Below are positions 23,477 to 35,210 of a stretch of DNA of 64,000 nt, in pieces. A program made the translations under genes and the position numbers. Numbering within the stretch: the first letter of the stretch is position 1; each line of letters opens with the position of its first letter. Location of the stretch: the NCBI RefSeq assembly GCF_004664715.2, contig NC_051071.1, positions 35,833,530 to 35,897,529 of the forward strand, read 5' to 3'. Source of the stretch: Peromyscus leucopus (Eukaryota; Chordata; Mammalia; Rodentia; Cricetidae). The notes below the pieces were generated by a model that saw nothing but the letters and a program-made list of their open reading frames with translations, was not told the origin of the DNA and did not search any database.

Positions 23477-23853
23477 TGTAGCCAGAAGTTTTCCTGTGTC
23501 CTGCACCATCTGTAGCCGCTCAGACCCAAATTAATACATAGAGTGTTATATTGTTTTTAAAGTATATGGCCTAACAGCTCAGACTGCTTGCTAGCTAGCT
23601 CTTACATCTTAAATTAACCCATTTCTATAAATCTATACTTTTCCACGTGGCTTGTGGCTTACCGGTACTTTATATCTTGTTTCTCCTTGTGGCCCCTAGC
23701 AGCATCTCCTCTGCTCTGTCCTTATCCTTTCTCTCTCTCTAGTTAGAATGTCCTGCATAACTTTATTCTGCTTCACCATTGGCCAAACAGCTTTATTTAT
23801 CAACCAATCAGAGCAATACATATTCACAGCATACAGAATGATATCACCCATCA
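23477..23853 (-). mobile_element. 3' LTR of the 23477-26096 element
   Basis: On the plus strand the LTR opens tgtagccagaagttttcctg and closes atatcacccatca. It shares gccgctcagaccc, cttaaattaacccatttct, cgtggcttgtggcttaccgg, ccattggcc and caaccaatcagagcaa with the solo LTRs at 21479, 43512 and 11426, but it forms a distinct, more diverged subfamily with a different U3. Confidence 0.88.
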
Positions 23854-26048
23854 TTTTCCCTTTTCTTTCTATTAAAAAAAAGTTTTTGACTTCAACATAG
23901 TAAAATTACATAATATAGAACAATTATCAAGCAAGAATTACAGTTACAATATCTAGTTTATTTGTATTTGGCAAAATTAAAGAAAATAGTCTATCTTATA
24001 TTTGTGAGTCTAAAGTTTTATATCTAATTTATCTTTTATCATAACCAAGGAAAATTATAATTTTCTAGTCTTCAACTACATCAAAGCCCCCAGGAGGATA
24101 TAATATTACCTAAGTAAACAGGAAGATCATTGTAAGCAACTTCCAAAAATCTAGAATGACAGAGACAGCTGGCTGCCTGGACAGTCACCTGAAGTCCCTG
24201 TGCAACATCGGGGCACCCTTCTTCAGCCTATAGGCCTAGAGTCTCTTAGTCTCTTCTTTCTACTCTGTAGAATGTCTGGCAGTTTCTTCTGTGAAGCAGG
24301 AACATGAAGGACCATCTTGTCTTGCAAAGTTCAGTGGTCACATTCCTACGGGTCCTGTATGTCCAGTTTATATAACATACTGTCAACTTCAGTTGACACA
24401 AGGGCACTTATTTGCCCAGTGTCTAACTTTTGCCACTAAGTAAGCAAACTCCATAATGAGTTTATTCAATGCCCATCATTCTCCTGGTGCTGTCAGGAGC
24501 AGACATGTCTCACTATACAGAAAAGTATAAGTACTTAAAATACTTTAAATGCCATATTCTATAGGTCTTTGAAGTGTTTGAAGATTACCCACCTAATTAA
24601 AATATATCTATGTATACCTAGAAAATTTAACTAACTGACTATATGTTTATCATAGATGACTATTAATCTGTATTTATCAACTATACACTACAATCTTAAA
24701 TGAGCTGCAAAACCAAAATACTTTAAACAAGAGTAGAAATATACATACAGTTTAACAAAATTAACTTTAAATTTGTATCAATAAACTAAAATCTATAGCA
24801 ATTTAAAACAAGTTGCTCTTTAAAATTAGATTCAATAATCTACCCTTTCCTTCTATCATATCTATATCATATCTCCCTTTTTTCTTTTAGGAAGATATTG
24901 AGTATGACCAATAACAATCTGTAGCTAAGCTATAACAAAGACAAATATCCATAATCCATTTTTTGGGAAAGTGGGCATGGTTTTCTAGGCCACTTACTGT
25001 TGATAGGAGGTGCTGGTAGTCTTATGGGGATCCTGAGAAATTTAAGAATTATGGTTAAGTCCTGAATGGAATAGTCTGGGATGCTCTATTCTCTGAGCTA
25101 TTTTACTTGGAGCTGATCTGGATGTTGAAACATCTGGAGATCTCTCATGGGGGTCTTCCTTGATCAAACCATATTAGACTGGAAGTAATCCACAGGTTCT
25201 CATCGTCTGTGGAAACAAAGCAGAACCTCTTTTCCAAAGCAATGTATCTTTAGACATAAATTTTGAAATCAAGATATCTTTAGAACTTACATATTGATTT
25301 AACTCAATAGCTTTTACAATCAAATGTCTCTCTGCAGTTAAAAATCACAAAGACAATTTAATCCATACTCTCTATGTGATATTTATCTTTACATGGCTTA
25401 TTTTTTATATTACCTTTATTGTCTCTTTAAAGACTTTATTTTTTGAAACTACCTATTTCTTTATATAACTGTCTATCCTCCTTTTCCTCTTTCTTCCAAG
25501 CCTATGTACATTTTCACATACATTGTAACTGTTTAGGGTCTTATTTCATCTGAATATGTTTTATTGTGAATCTATAATCCTTCTCTGACCAGGTGAGGGT
25601 TTAAACTGCTGAACTGCTTGACTAGGACCAACACAACAGCATTGGCTGCTGACTCCACCCACCTCAGCTTCCCAATTTGGCAGAGATATGTTTACAGCCA
25701 GCCCGGATGCCATGCTCTCTGCTGACTCTGGGAGGTAGTGGGTCCATGCCTCCATCCAGCAGCAAGTAGACCAGGAACCTCTTTTTTTTTTTTTGTATTA
25801 GCAAAAGATAAATCCACCAAGCAGCATACTGCACAGCTTGGAGATGCCTCTGTGTACCGTGGCAGGAATCTGTCATCCTGTATTTTAGCCCTTCACTCTG
25901 CAAACCCACCATACTGTAGCTCAAGTCCGCATCCCATGGTGTCTCTGTACCTTGGCGTCTCTATATCTCAACCAGCATGAGACACGAAGTAGAAAACTGT
26001 TTTTCGTTCTGTTATTGCATGTTTAAACTCTTTTAGGCCTTATGGAAA

Positions 26049-26074
26049 TTCGAGAGCCCCAAGTTGGTATGACA
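26049..26074 (-). other. Primer binding site resembling tRNA-Lys(CUU) type
   Basis: The plus strand reads ttcgagagccccaagttgg and onward, close to the 3' part of tRNA-Lys (TTCGAGCCCCACGTTGGGCGCCA). Its minus-strand complement therefore resembles the Lys primer site TGGCGCCCAACGTGGGGC. It sits just inside the 5' LTR remnant, where a primer site belongs. Several substitutions, mainly in the last six bases, mean it is probably no longer usable. The tRNA comparison is from knowledge of the tRNA family. Confidence 0.75.
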
Positions 26075-26102
26075 AATGTAGCTGAATCACCCATCACTTC
26101 CC

Positions 26103-27600
26103 TGGTTTATATGAAATGTTCAGTAATAAACCATGAACATTTAACACCAGGCCTGAAAACCATGACAATGTGAGTCCGGGTTGACTTCATCTTTTCCATT
26201 GTTATGACTGACATTCATTGTCATTACAGTTATCATCAATATTTATGTGCAGATTTATTTCACTGTATCTCCTCATGTAGCTTATATGCTTGCCTTTTAA
26301 ACGAGAGTAACTACTCTCTCACTTGTGTGATCACATCCTGTCCTGCATTAAACTCTCCCCATTTACCATCAGTCTTCAAGATGTCTCCATAATTCAATTT
26401 TCAGTTCGTATATCAACACTTCTGTGACAATGTCATCAGCTAAACCCGGAAGAATCCTGTCCTTTCATTGTGTTCTTCTGAGTGCAGACTGGATCTAGAT
26501 CTAATTTTGGCCTGCAGGATGTGTGCCCTCCTGCCTCCTGAAAACTTTAGAGCTCTCAAACTCAGAGTTTAATTACTTCTCTGCCTTCACTGATATTTGG
26601 TGAATATGCCCCTTTATCTACCTAATGCTAAGAACTGACTCCAGATAAAGGAATTGTTAGTAGGAATGTCTCTTCTTTGAAATCTGCTTAAATCTCATTT
26701 TGATAAGAAAAATGCAATAACTTTCAGAGTATATAACATAATGCATTATTAGTTTTGTGGACTCAATAACATAGTAAAAAGGGATTGGGGTTAAAGTCTC
26801 AAAGCCTTGATGTTGCCAGTAGAGTACACACAATTATTAAATAGCCAGTATTCATAAATTACCAGGAAGCTCATAGATTTTAATGTGCTTATCCTAAGCA
26901 CCAGTTATATCTTGTAACAAAAGAGTATTAATTGTTTTTATCAAAACACCTCATTTCATAAAGCAATTTACTCTGAATGATTTGCATAATTTCTAAAAAT
27001 ATGCAACATGAATTTAGTATGCATTATTAGCAATTATCTACAGAGTGTTTTCAGCATTTTGCTACATTGATATCTTTTCTCATTCACAATATACAGCTAC
27101 AAAAATTAATATTCAGTAGATGTGAAATTCTAAGACTTATAGATAGCAAATTCTCAGAGAATGTGGATTTTAGAGTCAGCAAATATTTTCCTGAAAGAGA
27201 TGCATGTAATATAATTCATCCTTTAAATCTATCTAGTTAATTAAAAGAAAAACCATTGAGATGACTTTGATCAAAATGAAATATGTTCAGGAAAGGAGGA
27301 GAGAAACCAGGACTCAGAACTAGGGCAATCTGAGAGAATGAGACGGAAGACAGAGAGGCAGAGGGCTGGCGATATTTCTGTCTCTCCTGTTAAGTCTTTC
27401 CTTAACAAACTCACGAATGTGTCTATCTTCAATTGCCTCAGAAATTCCAGGGTCTAGGAAACCATCACTGTATTCGCTTCTCATCTTTCCCATAACTAAA
27501 CCTCAGTGGCATTTACTACAAAACAGTACCCATTATTATGTATACATCAGCCATATACATAATTTATTTAGCATTCAGAAAAATTGGCATTAAACTATAG
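26103..27600. other. Unique AT-rich sequence, no gene seen
   Basis: About 1.5 kb with no recognised repeat or gene. Confidence 0.5.
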
Positions 27601-27612
27601 TTTAAAATCTTC

Positions 27613-28571
27613 TTCCCTAGGCAACATAAATTGTGGGAGTGGCCAACAAATGACTGGTTCACCCTGATACCTATGCCATAAAAGTCCGCACACCCATGAC
27701 ACTGCCTGGAACACCAGGACCCAGAGACATAGGATAGAACCAAACACAACTGGAGAAAAATGTCAATGTAATGATGTCTAATGATATTCTGCTATACTCA
27801 TAGATTGGTGCCTAGCCCATTAGCCATCAGAGAGGTTTCATCCAGCAACTGTAGAAACAGATGCAGAGATCCACAGTCAAATATTAGGTCAAGCTCAAGA
27901 AATTCTGCTGAAGAGAGAGAGGAAGGATTTTAGGAGCCAGGAGGGGTCAAGGACATCACAAGAAAACCCATAGATTCATCTAATCTGGGCTCATAGGAGC
28001 TAATGGAGACTGAACTGACAACCAGGGAGCCTGGACGGGATGGACCTAGGCCCTCTGAATATATGTGACAGTGATGTAGCTTGGTCTTGTGGGACTCCTA
28101 ACAGTTGGAGTAGGGCCTGTTTCTCAATCTTTCACTTGCTTTTGGGACCCTATTCCTTGTAATGGGTTGCCTTGCTTGGCCTTAATACAAGGTGAGGTGC
28201 TTAGTCTTACTGTAACTTGATATACCATGTTCGTCCATGGAGGCCTGCCTTTTTCTGAATAGAAATGGAAGAGGAGTGGATAGGGAGCAGAGGGGAGGTG
28301 GTCAGGAATGACTAGGAAAAGAAGAGGGATGGGAAATTTCAATAAGGATGTAAAATAAATGAATATATATATATTTTTTTCTTTTTTTTCTTTTTTTTTT
28401 TTTTTTTTGGTTTTTCGAGACAGGGTTTCTCTGTGTAGCTTTGCGCCTTTCCTGGGACTCACTTGGTAGCCCAGGCTGGCCTCGAACTCACAGAGATCCG
28501 CCTGGCTCTGCCTCCCGAGTGCTGGGATTAAAGGTGTGCACCACCAACACCCGGCTATGAATATATATTTT
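27613..28571 (+). mobile_element. 5'-truncated L1 3' end, plus, with nested B1 and 12-bp TSD
   Basis: The insertion is flanked by perfect duplications tttaaaatcttc at 27601-27612 and 28572-28583. L1 3'-region text follows in order: aggcaacataaattgtggg, gatattctgctatactc, gaaacagatgcagagatcc, aggaggggtcaagg, ggagactgaactgacaac, tgtagcttggtcttgtggg and gttgccttgcttggcc, ending in an A/TA-rich tail (taaaataaatgaatatat). The B1 at 28374-28555 inserted into that tail afterwards. ORF2 is absent. Confidence 0.9.
28374..28555 (-). mobile_element. Young B1 SINE, minus, nested in the L1 tail
   Basis: A nearly identical copy of the B1 at 12712: full length, with the cricetid-type segment gcgcctttcctgggactc on the plus strand and a long poly(T). 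The duplications atgaatatatat occur at 28359-28370 and 28557-28568. A few CpG sites have decayed (aaggtgtgca and caacacccggc). Confidence 0.95.
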
Positions 28572-28583
28572 TTTAAAATCTTC

Positions 28584-28889
28584 CCTCTTAAAAAAGGATT
28601 TAAACTTTAATAGTATATGAATTTTGCATAATTGGTCTGATTTTGGGAAAAAAACATAAAAATTGACATCCATGACTATGCTTGACTGATTCATTATGTA
28701 AGAGCCCTCCCCAAGTTCTTGAAGGGACTATTGAAGAATGGATATTGCCTATTTCATAACTACATGGCGGGATCATCTCTTCTCTCAGCAGTGCAACCAG
28801 GCAATGAAGGAGATGCTCTCACTTCCAGTGCACTTCTATACACCAAATCAAATAAACTCAAGTCCCCAGACTGTTTTTATATGATTTAT
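28584..28889. other. Unique sequence, no gene seen
   Basis: No recognised repeat or gene. Confidence 0.45.
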
Positions 28890-29107
28890 GTTTAGTTTTC
28901 AAACTATGTATATACTTGCATCTGTGTGTAGGTATGTGCACTTGAGTATACAAACCCTCCCAGTTGAGAGGACAATGTGTACTCCCTTAGAGCTGAAATC
29001 ACAGGTGTTGTGAGCACCATGACTTGGGTACGAAGAACCAAAGTCATGTCCTTTGCATGTGTACTAGGCAAAGGCACTCTTAACCACTGAACTATCTCAC
29101 TAGTTGT
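28890..29107 (-). mobile_element. B2/B3-type SINE, minus, diverged
   Basis: It ends ggcactcttaaccactgaactatctcactag, the reverse complement of a tRNA-derived SINE head. A TG-rich segment (catctgtgtgtaggtatgtg) at the opposite end corresponds to the tail region. Confidence 0.7.
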
Positions 29108-30223
29108 TGAAAACATTTTCACTTTTAAAAAGTCAATGTTTATTTCATGATACTTGCATTAGAAAAATATATAGTATCATTCATAATATGTTTAAGTATT
29201 TTTAAATGTGTTTAAATATTTATCATACATTCATAAAATTAAGAAAATATCTTACATACATTGAAGATGAATCTTTAAGATATTTTCTAAAATTCAGAGG
29301 TATTTTAGAAAAATCTCGGAACACAAGGCAGGTATATATGGTATAATTTTTCAATAATAAGTCCACATATAAAAGGAAGAGAAGTAAAATTACCATTATG
29401 TATTACCTAATCAGTGGGGAGTTTATAAAGAAACATTTGAAAGAAGTCACATAAAATTAAGCTTAATTTGTTATTCATATCAGAATTGTCAGAAGGAAAA
29501 TTAAATTCTACTTTCTTTTTGTACATAAATATTTTCATACTACACAGAAATAAGTTTTGATGACTGAGATATCATCCAATAAAGTTTTATCACAAGTAAC
29601 AAAGGTAAAATATGCTTAGTGACCTGTGAACTGAAGGCTCTTCAGTTCTAAACAATTTTCTTTGACTCTCTTTCAACCTGCATGCTTCACTCAGCAGCCC
29701 CTGGAGAGATTGTCCAGCTCTGTCCCCTTTCACTTTATGATACCCTGTTGTTAAAGTGTTACCTAAGTGCTAAGGAGAATAAATCGTTGTCAAATACAGC
29801 CATGCAACAACTTCATTCACAGCAAGGATTTCTGAGTAGAAGCAAATGTATGTAGGAGTTAAACTTTGTAGTTATTTAAAACATTCCCACTTAAAAGCTT
29901 AGTTAAATTCAACCAAGATTCTCTAATTCCACGTGCGAGTTAAGCTTTTATCAGACTCTGAGTACTAAAATGCTTACTATGCCTTCGGAGATTAAATGAT
30001 CTCATTCCTAATGGTAGCTAAAAGGTCTCCTTAGAGGTAGAGTTAGAATTTGTGTACTGAAACCACACAACAGAATGTCTTGAGAACACATTTTGTTTCT
30101 TTAACTTGAACGTGATAATAGTCTGATTATTAAGATAGTTTTTCTACTTTAACCTTTATCGATTTTTGTTTCACTTTCCACACAAGTGTTTCTCAAGCTG
30201 ATGAAGCTTGTCTTTAGGAGCTG
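29108..30223. other. Unique AT-rich sequence, no gene seen
   Basis: No recognised repeat or gene. It shows high complexity with no coding signal. Confidence 0.5.
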
Positions 30224-30534
30224 TTTTCTTCTTCTTCTTCTTCTTCTTCTTCTTCTTCTTCTTCTTCTTCTTCTTCTTCTTCTTCTTCTTCTTCTTCTTC
30301 TTCTCCTCCTCCTCCTCCTCCTCCTCCTCCTCCTCCTCCTCCTCCTCCTCCTCTTCCTCCTTCTCCTTCTCTTTCTCCTCCTTCTTCTTCCTCTTCCTTT
30401 TTCTTCCTCTTCATTTTCCTCTTCCTCCTCCTCTTTTTCTTTTCCTCCTCCCACTCTCACTCCTCCTCCTCCCCTTCCTTCTCTTCCTCTTCATCCTCCC
30501 TCTTCTTTCCTTCTTTTTCTTCTCTTCCTTCTTC
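30224..30534. repeat. Long polypyrimidine tract, (TTC)n then (TCC)n then mixed
   Basis: From 30224 to 30412 there is not one purine on the plus strand (189 nt): (TTC)n to about 30303, (TCC)n to about 30353, then irregular C/T. Pyrimidine-rich sequence with rare purines continues to about 30534. It abuts the tail end of the SINE at 30536 and may have grown from that SINE's purine-rich tail. The long poly-Leu, poly-Phe and poly-Arg frames here are artefacts. Confidence 0.97.
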
Positions 30535-30535
30535 A

Positions 30536-30745
30536 AATTATTTATTTTTGCTTTATGTGTATGAGTGTTTTGCCTGCCTGTGTATGTGTTCATCATATGT
30601 ATGAAGTGCCCATAGAGGCCAGAATACTGAATTGGATCCCATGGAATTCTCATTACAAAGGGCTGTGAACTACCATGTGGATGCTGGGAATGGAACTTGG
30701 GTCTGATGCCATAGCAGACAGTACTCTTAAACACTAAGCCCCTTC
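30536..30745 (-). mobile_element. B3 SINE, minus
   Basis: The text ttttgcctgcctgtgtatgtg, gaggccagaatactgaattgg, gctgtgaactaccatgtggatgctggg and agtactcttaaacactaagcc is the reverse complement of B3 from tail to head. Confidence 0.85.
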
Positions 30746-30796
30746 TTATCCCTTATCCCTTCTATCATTATTATTATCACCATCATAATCAACAAC

Positions 30797-30800
<4 letters not shown>

Positions 30801-30860
<60 letters not shown>

Positions 30861-30870
30861 CAACACACAG
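30801..30870. repeat. Compound (TC)n(AC)n microsatellite
   Basis: (TC)15 at 30801-30830 is followed by (AC)n to about 30870 with a few interruptions. Confidence 0.97.
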
Positions 30871-31700
30871 TACAAATATACATGAACATATGCACACATT
30901 TACAAACGAATAAAGTAATAAAGTTAGAAGTGAGAGTTTCATTTTGTCATAGTCTCTTCCTCAGTTTGCAATAACAGTATTTTCAGCATTTTGATCTCAA
31001 GCTACGACAATGTAAACAACCAAACCTGTACAAGTTGAAATGCTCTTTCTTCTAAGTTCCAACAGGTATCTCTACTGATAATAGGTGAGTAGCCTCAGCA
31101 TTACTAACATGCTTGTTGGTACACACATTCTCTAGCCTCTAACTCTTGACCTCCTGACTCAGAAGGTGCAGATGAGGTCTGTGACTCTCTGCTTAAAGCA
31201 GTCCTGAGGATGACTGGGAGCATGTGGATTTCCTGGTCAGATGAAGGGCTATTTGTTCAGACAAAAGTTTCTTAATGTCTCAACCTTTTTTTAAAATGGA
31301 CTTGCTAAGACGGTGAGCATGGCAGTGATTTTAATAGTTGTGAATTGGTGCCCTTTTCACATGTACATCTCTATTCAGATGTAAGGAGCCCCATTTCATC
31401 CATTTGGCAAAAACACTCAGGAAATTTAGGACAAATCCAATTAGAGGATTGTGCTTCCACAGACTGCCAAGAAAGAAACAAACAAAACAAATAAGTGCAG
31501 TAAAAATCCCTTAAGCAAATGATTTGATTAACTCTTTTGGCATTCTGAACCAGGAAAACATTCAAACAACCCAAAGCTCTCTGGCCCAGTGTGCACATAC
31601 AGTAGATTCCAATGTGCACAATCTTTAGAAAATTCACTCAGTTAATGAGTATGTAATTTTATCATAGATTTTTGTTTTTTATTTTAAAATTTCTGTTTAC
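30871..31700. other. Unique sequence, no gene seen
   Basis: No recognised repeat or gene. The 88-codon minus frame at 31371-31637 has no recognisable domain. Confidence 0.5.
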
Positions 31701-31784
31701 CTTTAGTGTTTTTGGTCCTGGGGATAAGTCCAGGGTCTCATTCACACTAAGCAAGCATTCAACTGCTGAACCACTGCCCAACTC
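31701..31784 (-). mobile_element. ID/B4-type SINE fragment, minus
   Basis: The reverse complement carries the tRNA-Ala/ID-like run gcttgcttagtgtgaatgag followed by accctggacttatccccagg, the typical order of an ID or B4 head. Confidence 0.6.
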
Positions 31785-32692
31785 TACTGATTGTTCTGAG
31801 TTACACTATACTTGTTAATATTACTCTCAGTAAAATAAAATTGCTATTTGTTCTTATCTACTTGACTGCTCAGAAATATAGAATATAAACACTGTGAAGT
31901 CTCAGTATCCACTTTTAATCATTAGTGAAACCCAAGTACACAAAACAATACTGGAGACAGTGTTGATGTTTAGGAAATATTGATTAAATAATGATTGAGT
32001 AAAAATTATATTTATTAAAAAAGGTTTATGGCATTTCTTGCTATGACTCAGTATTCTATGAGATCTTTATGAATACAGCCCCAAACAAGGTAGTTTGATT
32101 AGGACTTCTTTATTGTTTAAATGCTCTGCTACTGAAGTTTTGAAATTTTTTAACAATTTCATCTTTGAAAATGTGCTTTGCAGGTTTAGATTTATGGAAC
32201 CAACAGAATATATGCAGGAATATGAATGGACACTACCACTTGAAAGTTCATCTGGAAAGAATATATAGCTTGATATTTCTGAGAGCACAGAATCCATGTC
32301 TACATGATATCTGGGAGCTGGGTAATCTCAAAGCTAGTATAAAGTAAGTATGCTATGTCTGACTGATCATGGAGCCATATTTTATGTTTAAATCAGCATT
32401 GTCCTTTTTTGAAAGAAGCAATAACGTGAGAAGTACAAAGGAGGAGGTGTTTGGTCCTATAGTCCTTCTTCTTATTGATATTACTTCCTTTTATTAGCTG
32501 ACCACTTAACAGTGAAAATTTTCATAGAGGATAAAATAAATAGGAAGTTTATCTTCATCCTTCCCCATCTTTCTTACCAGCAGTAGGCTGATGGTAGATG
32601 GTATTTGCGGAGTTAACCTGGATCAAATCTGAAATAAAACATCTGATTCACTTTGGCCAGCTTTTCTTCTCTTCTTACAATATCTATCGGTG
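31785..32692. other. Unique AT-rich sequence, no gene seen
   Basis: No recognised repeat or gene. Confidence 0.5.
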
Positions 32693-32838
32693 TATCTGTC
32701 TGCCTGCCTGCCTGCCTGCCTGCTTGTCCATCTGTCCATCCATCCATCTGTCCATCCATCCACCCATGTATGTATGTATGTATGTATGTATGTATGTATG
32801 TACCTATCTATCTATCCATCCATCTATCCATCTATTTA
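32693..32838. repeat. Compound tetranucleotide microsatellite
   Basis: Successive blocks of (CTGC)n, (CATC/TGTC)n, (TATG)n at about 32766-32801 and (TATC/CATC)n form a 145-bp tetranucleotide array. All three frames are open through it, which is why it mimics coding sequence. Confidence 0.96.
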
Positions 32839-35041
32839 TGTATCTGTGAGCCATAACATATATAATATATACTTATGACAAATTTCAAATATAGCTGAAA
32901 GTTGGTTATTTTTCATTTAAAACTAGCATGTAAACATAAAGTTTATTAGAAAAGTTATGATAGTAACATATAATTTTAACCTTTATTTATAATGACATTA
33001 AATAACAAATAAAAAAACCCACAAATTTATTATAAAAAAAATGGTTTTTCTTTTATGTTTTTTAAAACGCATTTTGTTCTAATACTTCTAACAGAACTTT
33101 TGCCCTGCGTTCTAAAGAAGTATTACAACATTATGATTTTTATAATCATGAACCTGGCTTTGCCTATCCACGGAGCCCTACAAACAGACTCAATAAAGGA
33201 CACAACTCTGTTGTGATTTGGATATAGCTTCTTCCTAAATGCCCAAATGGCAAAGACTATTTTTGCAGCCTGGTGGAATCAGTTTCTATCCCAATTATTA
33301 TTATTAAGCATATGGCATAGCTTCTACTTCCCATTAGCCTTTGCTTCACACTCTCGTCAATTGTTTTTATCTTAAGTACTGGAGTTAGATTTGGGTACTT
33401 TTAAGTTTCCCTAAATTTATTACTGTGTGACCTTGAATGAGTCATGAAACATCAGTTCTTCTAACTATAAAACACAATGATAACAATAGTAGATATAGTA
33501 GATATAACAATATATATAGATATAACAATAGCAGCTCATTACCAATTCTTGAGGGTTGCTATGCTATATGCAAATAGAAATACTTCCTGTCCAGTAGTAA
33601 ATGAAATTCTATAAAGTTTAGTTTCCATTGTCACCATTATACTAGTATTGTGGACATTATTTCTTCAGATTTTTCTGTTCCATTATTCTAGGAGACCCTC
33701 CTGTGCAGTGTGTGAGTCTTGTTCATCATCTCATCAGCACAGACACAGAAGAATCTATATTAACTTAATGAGTAAACACATGGGTGAGTCAGAACCTGGG
33801 CACCTATTCACATTCCCTTGCTATGTGATAGTGACTAATGTGCACCTAACCATGATGACCTTCACAAGTACTGGGGAAATATCTTCTTTGCATTGCAAGC
33901 AGTCAAGCATGACCTTCATTTGTTAGGCTGCCTGCCAAGAGGAAAGTACAGCAGAATACTCCTTCCAATTTATGTAGGCATTGTAAAAGTAAAGTCTCCA
34001 AAGAGACTTTGCAGGCATTGGGAACCTAGAGCTCGGGCAACGAACAATCTGGTAGATGCTCCACTGAGCCTCTTCAACATACTGTATGTCATAGGAAATC
34101 TCCATCGCAGAGATGACAAGCAGAATATATCATAGCCTGACACCCATCCTTCCTGGAGAACAGAACATCCAGGAAAGTAGCTATGATCCCTGTGTGTCAT
34201 TTTCAAAATTCAACAAGTCCAAGTTGGCTGGATGTAACAGCAGTAAGCAGTGGTAAACATTGACCCAGAGTAGTGAATCAAAGTAAGGAAATATTGTCAC
34301 ATTTTTCAGGTACAATTTTGAATGATTATGAAAATTTCAATATTACTTTTCTTAAGATTTTGTACCTTATAATACTAATTTCCTCCAGACTATGTTTTCT
34401 GATTAGGAAAAGTAACATACATCTATTTTATAATGTGAAAAATGTGTATTATTGAAAATAAAAAGAGATCCATTCAGGAATAACAGTGCTGAAGCTAACT
34501 AAATATATTTCCTAATATCTCCTACAATACTTATGCACCACGCAAAAGATAAGCTAGGTGTTTTCACATTTTCCATTAATCTTGATCAGTAAAAAGAGCC
34601 TTGCTTTAGTCGACTTACCTTCCTGCAAAATCTTATTCCTCCTTTCATGGACAGAACTGCTGTATGTAGAGCAGCCCTTGGGCATTAGGTGCTACAAATC
34701 AAGACACATTGTGTAGTTACAGGAAAAAGCTTGGATTCGTAGTCAGGGAAACACGCAAGAGAATAATGTGGAAGACAATGGAAACAGAAAGCAGAACTGT
34801 GTACCCAAGGAAAATAAAAGGCACAAAGGAGCTTTCTAACACTGTTTGGTAGTTCAAATTACCCCAACAGTACTTGAGGAAAACTGAAACAGTACTGGAG
34901 AGCAAAGTAATTTGTTGTTGCTATAACATGTATATTTCACTTACCTGTAGGTTTTATAACCTTGCTCCAATAATACTTAGCTTCAGAGACAACAACACAC
35001 CAATATGTAAAACTGGACAGCAACATATATATTTAGCACAT
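32839..35041. other. Unique AT-rich sequence, no gene seen
   Basis: About 2.2 kb without a recognised repeat. An AT-rich gatata/agatata run lies at 33484-33533. The frames on both strands at 33893-34206 are short and show no domain. Confidence 0.5.
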
Positions 35042-35210
35042 TGGGGACTGGTTCAATGTTTAGGGGGTGCAAACTCCTGTTTCAGAGAACCCAAGTTTGG
35101 TTCCAAGTACCCATATCAGTGTCTCAACTGCCTAAAACTCCAGCCCTAAGAGATCTGCCATCCTTTCCTGGGTTCCACTGGCACCTGCACTCATGTGCAC
35201 AAACTCACAC
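35042..35210 (+). mobile_element. B2/B3-type SINE, plus, diverged
   Basis: The text tggttcaatgtttaggggg, gagaacccaagtttggttccaagtacccatatcag, ctccagccctaagagatc and gcacctgcactcatgtgcac follows B2/B3 order. Confidence 0.65.

Larger units (their letters stand above)
23477..26096 (-). mobile_element. 2.6-kb non-autonomous ERV2-like element, 5' LTR collapsed
   Basis: This is a complete insertion on the minus strand. Six-base duplications cttcct (23471-23476) and cttccc (26097-26102) flank it. On the plus strand, left to right, come a 377-bp 3' LTR (23477-23853), a polypyrimidine block that is the polypurine tract on the minus strand (23854-23870), about 2.2 kb of internal sequence with no gag, pro or pol-like frame, a tRNA-Lys-like primer site (26049-26074), and only about 20 bp of 5' LTR (26077-26096). 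That remnant joins an LTR start (tgtagct) to an LTR end (atcacccatca). The lack of coding sequence makes it non-autonomous. I cannot give the family name. Confidence 0.85.

Noticed and set aside
26049..26074. A tRNA-Lys gene
   Set aside because: Only the 3' portion of a tRNA-Lys is matched. The sequence lies at the primer-site position of an LTR element and has no cloverleaf upstream.
30186..30668. 160-codon open frame (Leu-rich) and overlapping Phe/Ser- and Arg-rich frames
   Set aside because: They are produced by the TTC/TCC tract. All frames on both strands are open because the repeats contain no stop codon.
32598..32878. Three overlapping frames rich in Cys, Ile, Met and Tyr
   Set aside because: All come from the tetranucleotide microsatellite.
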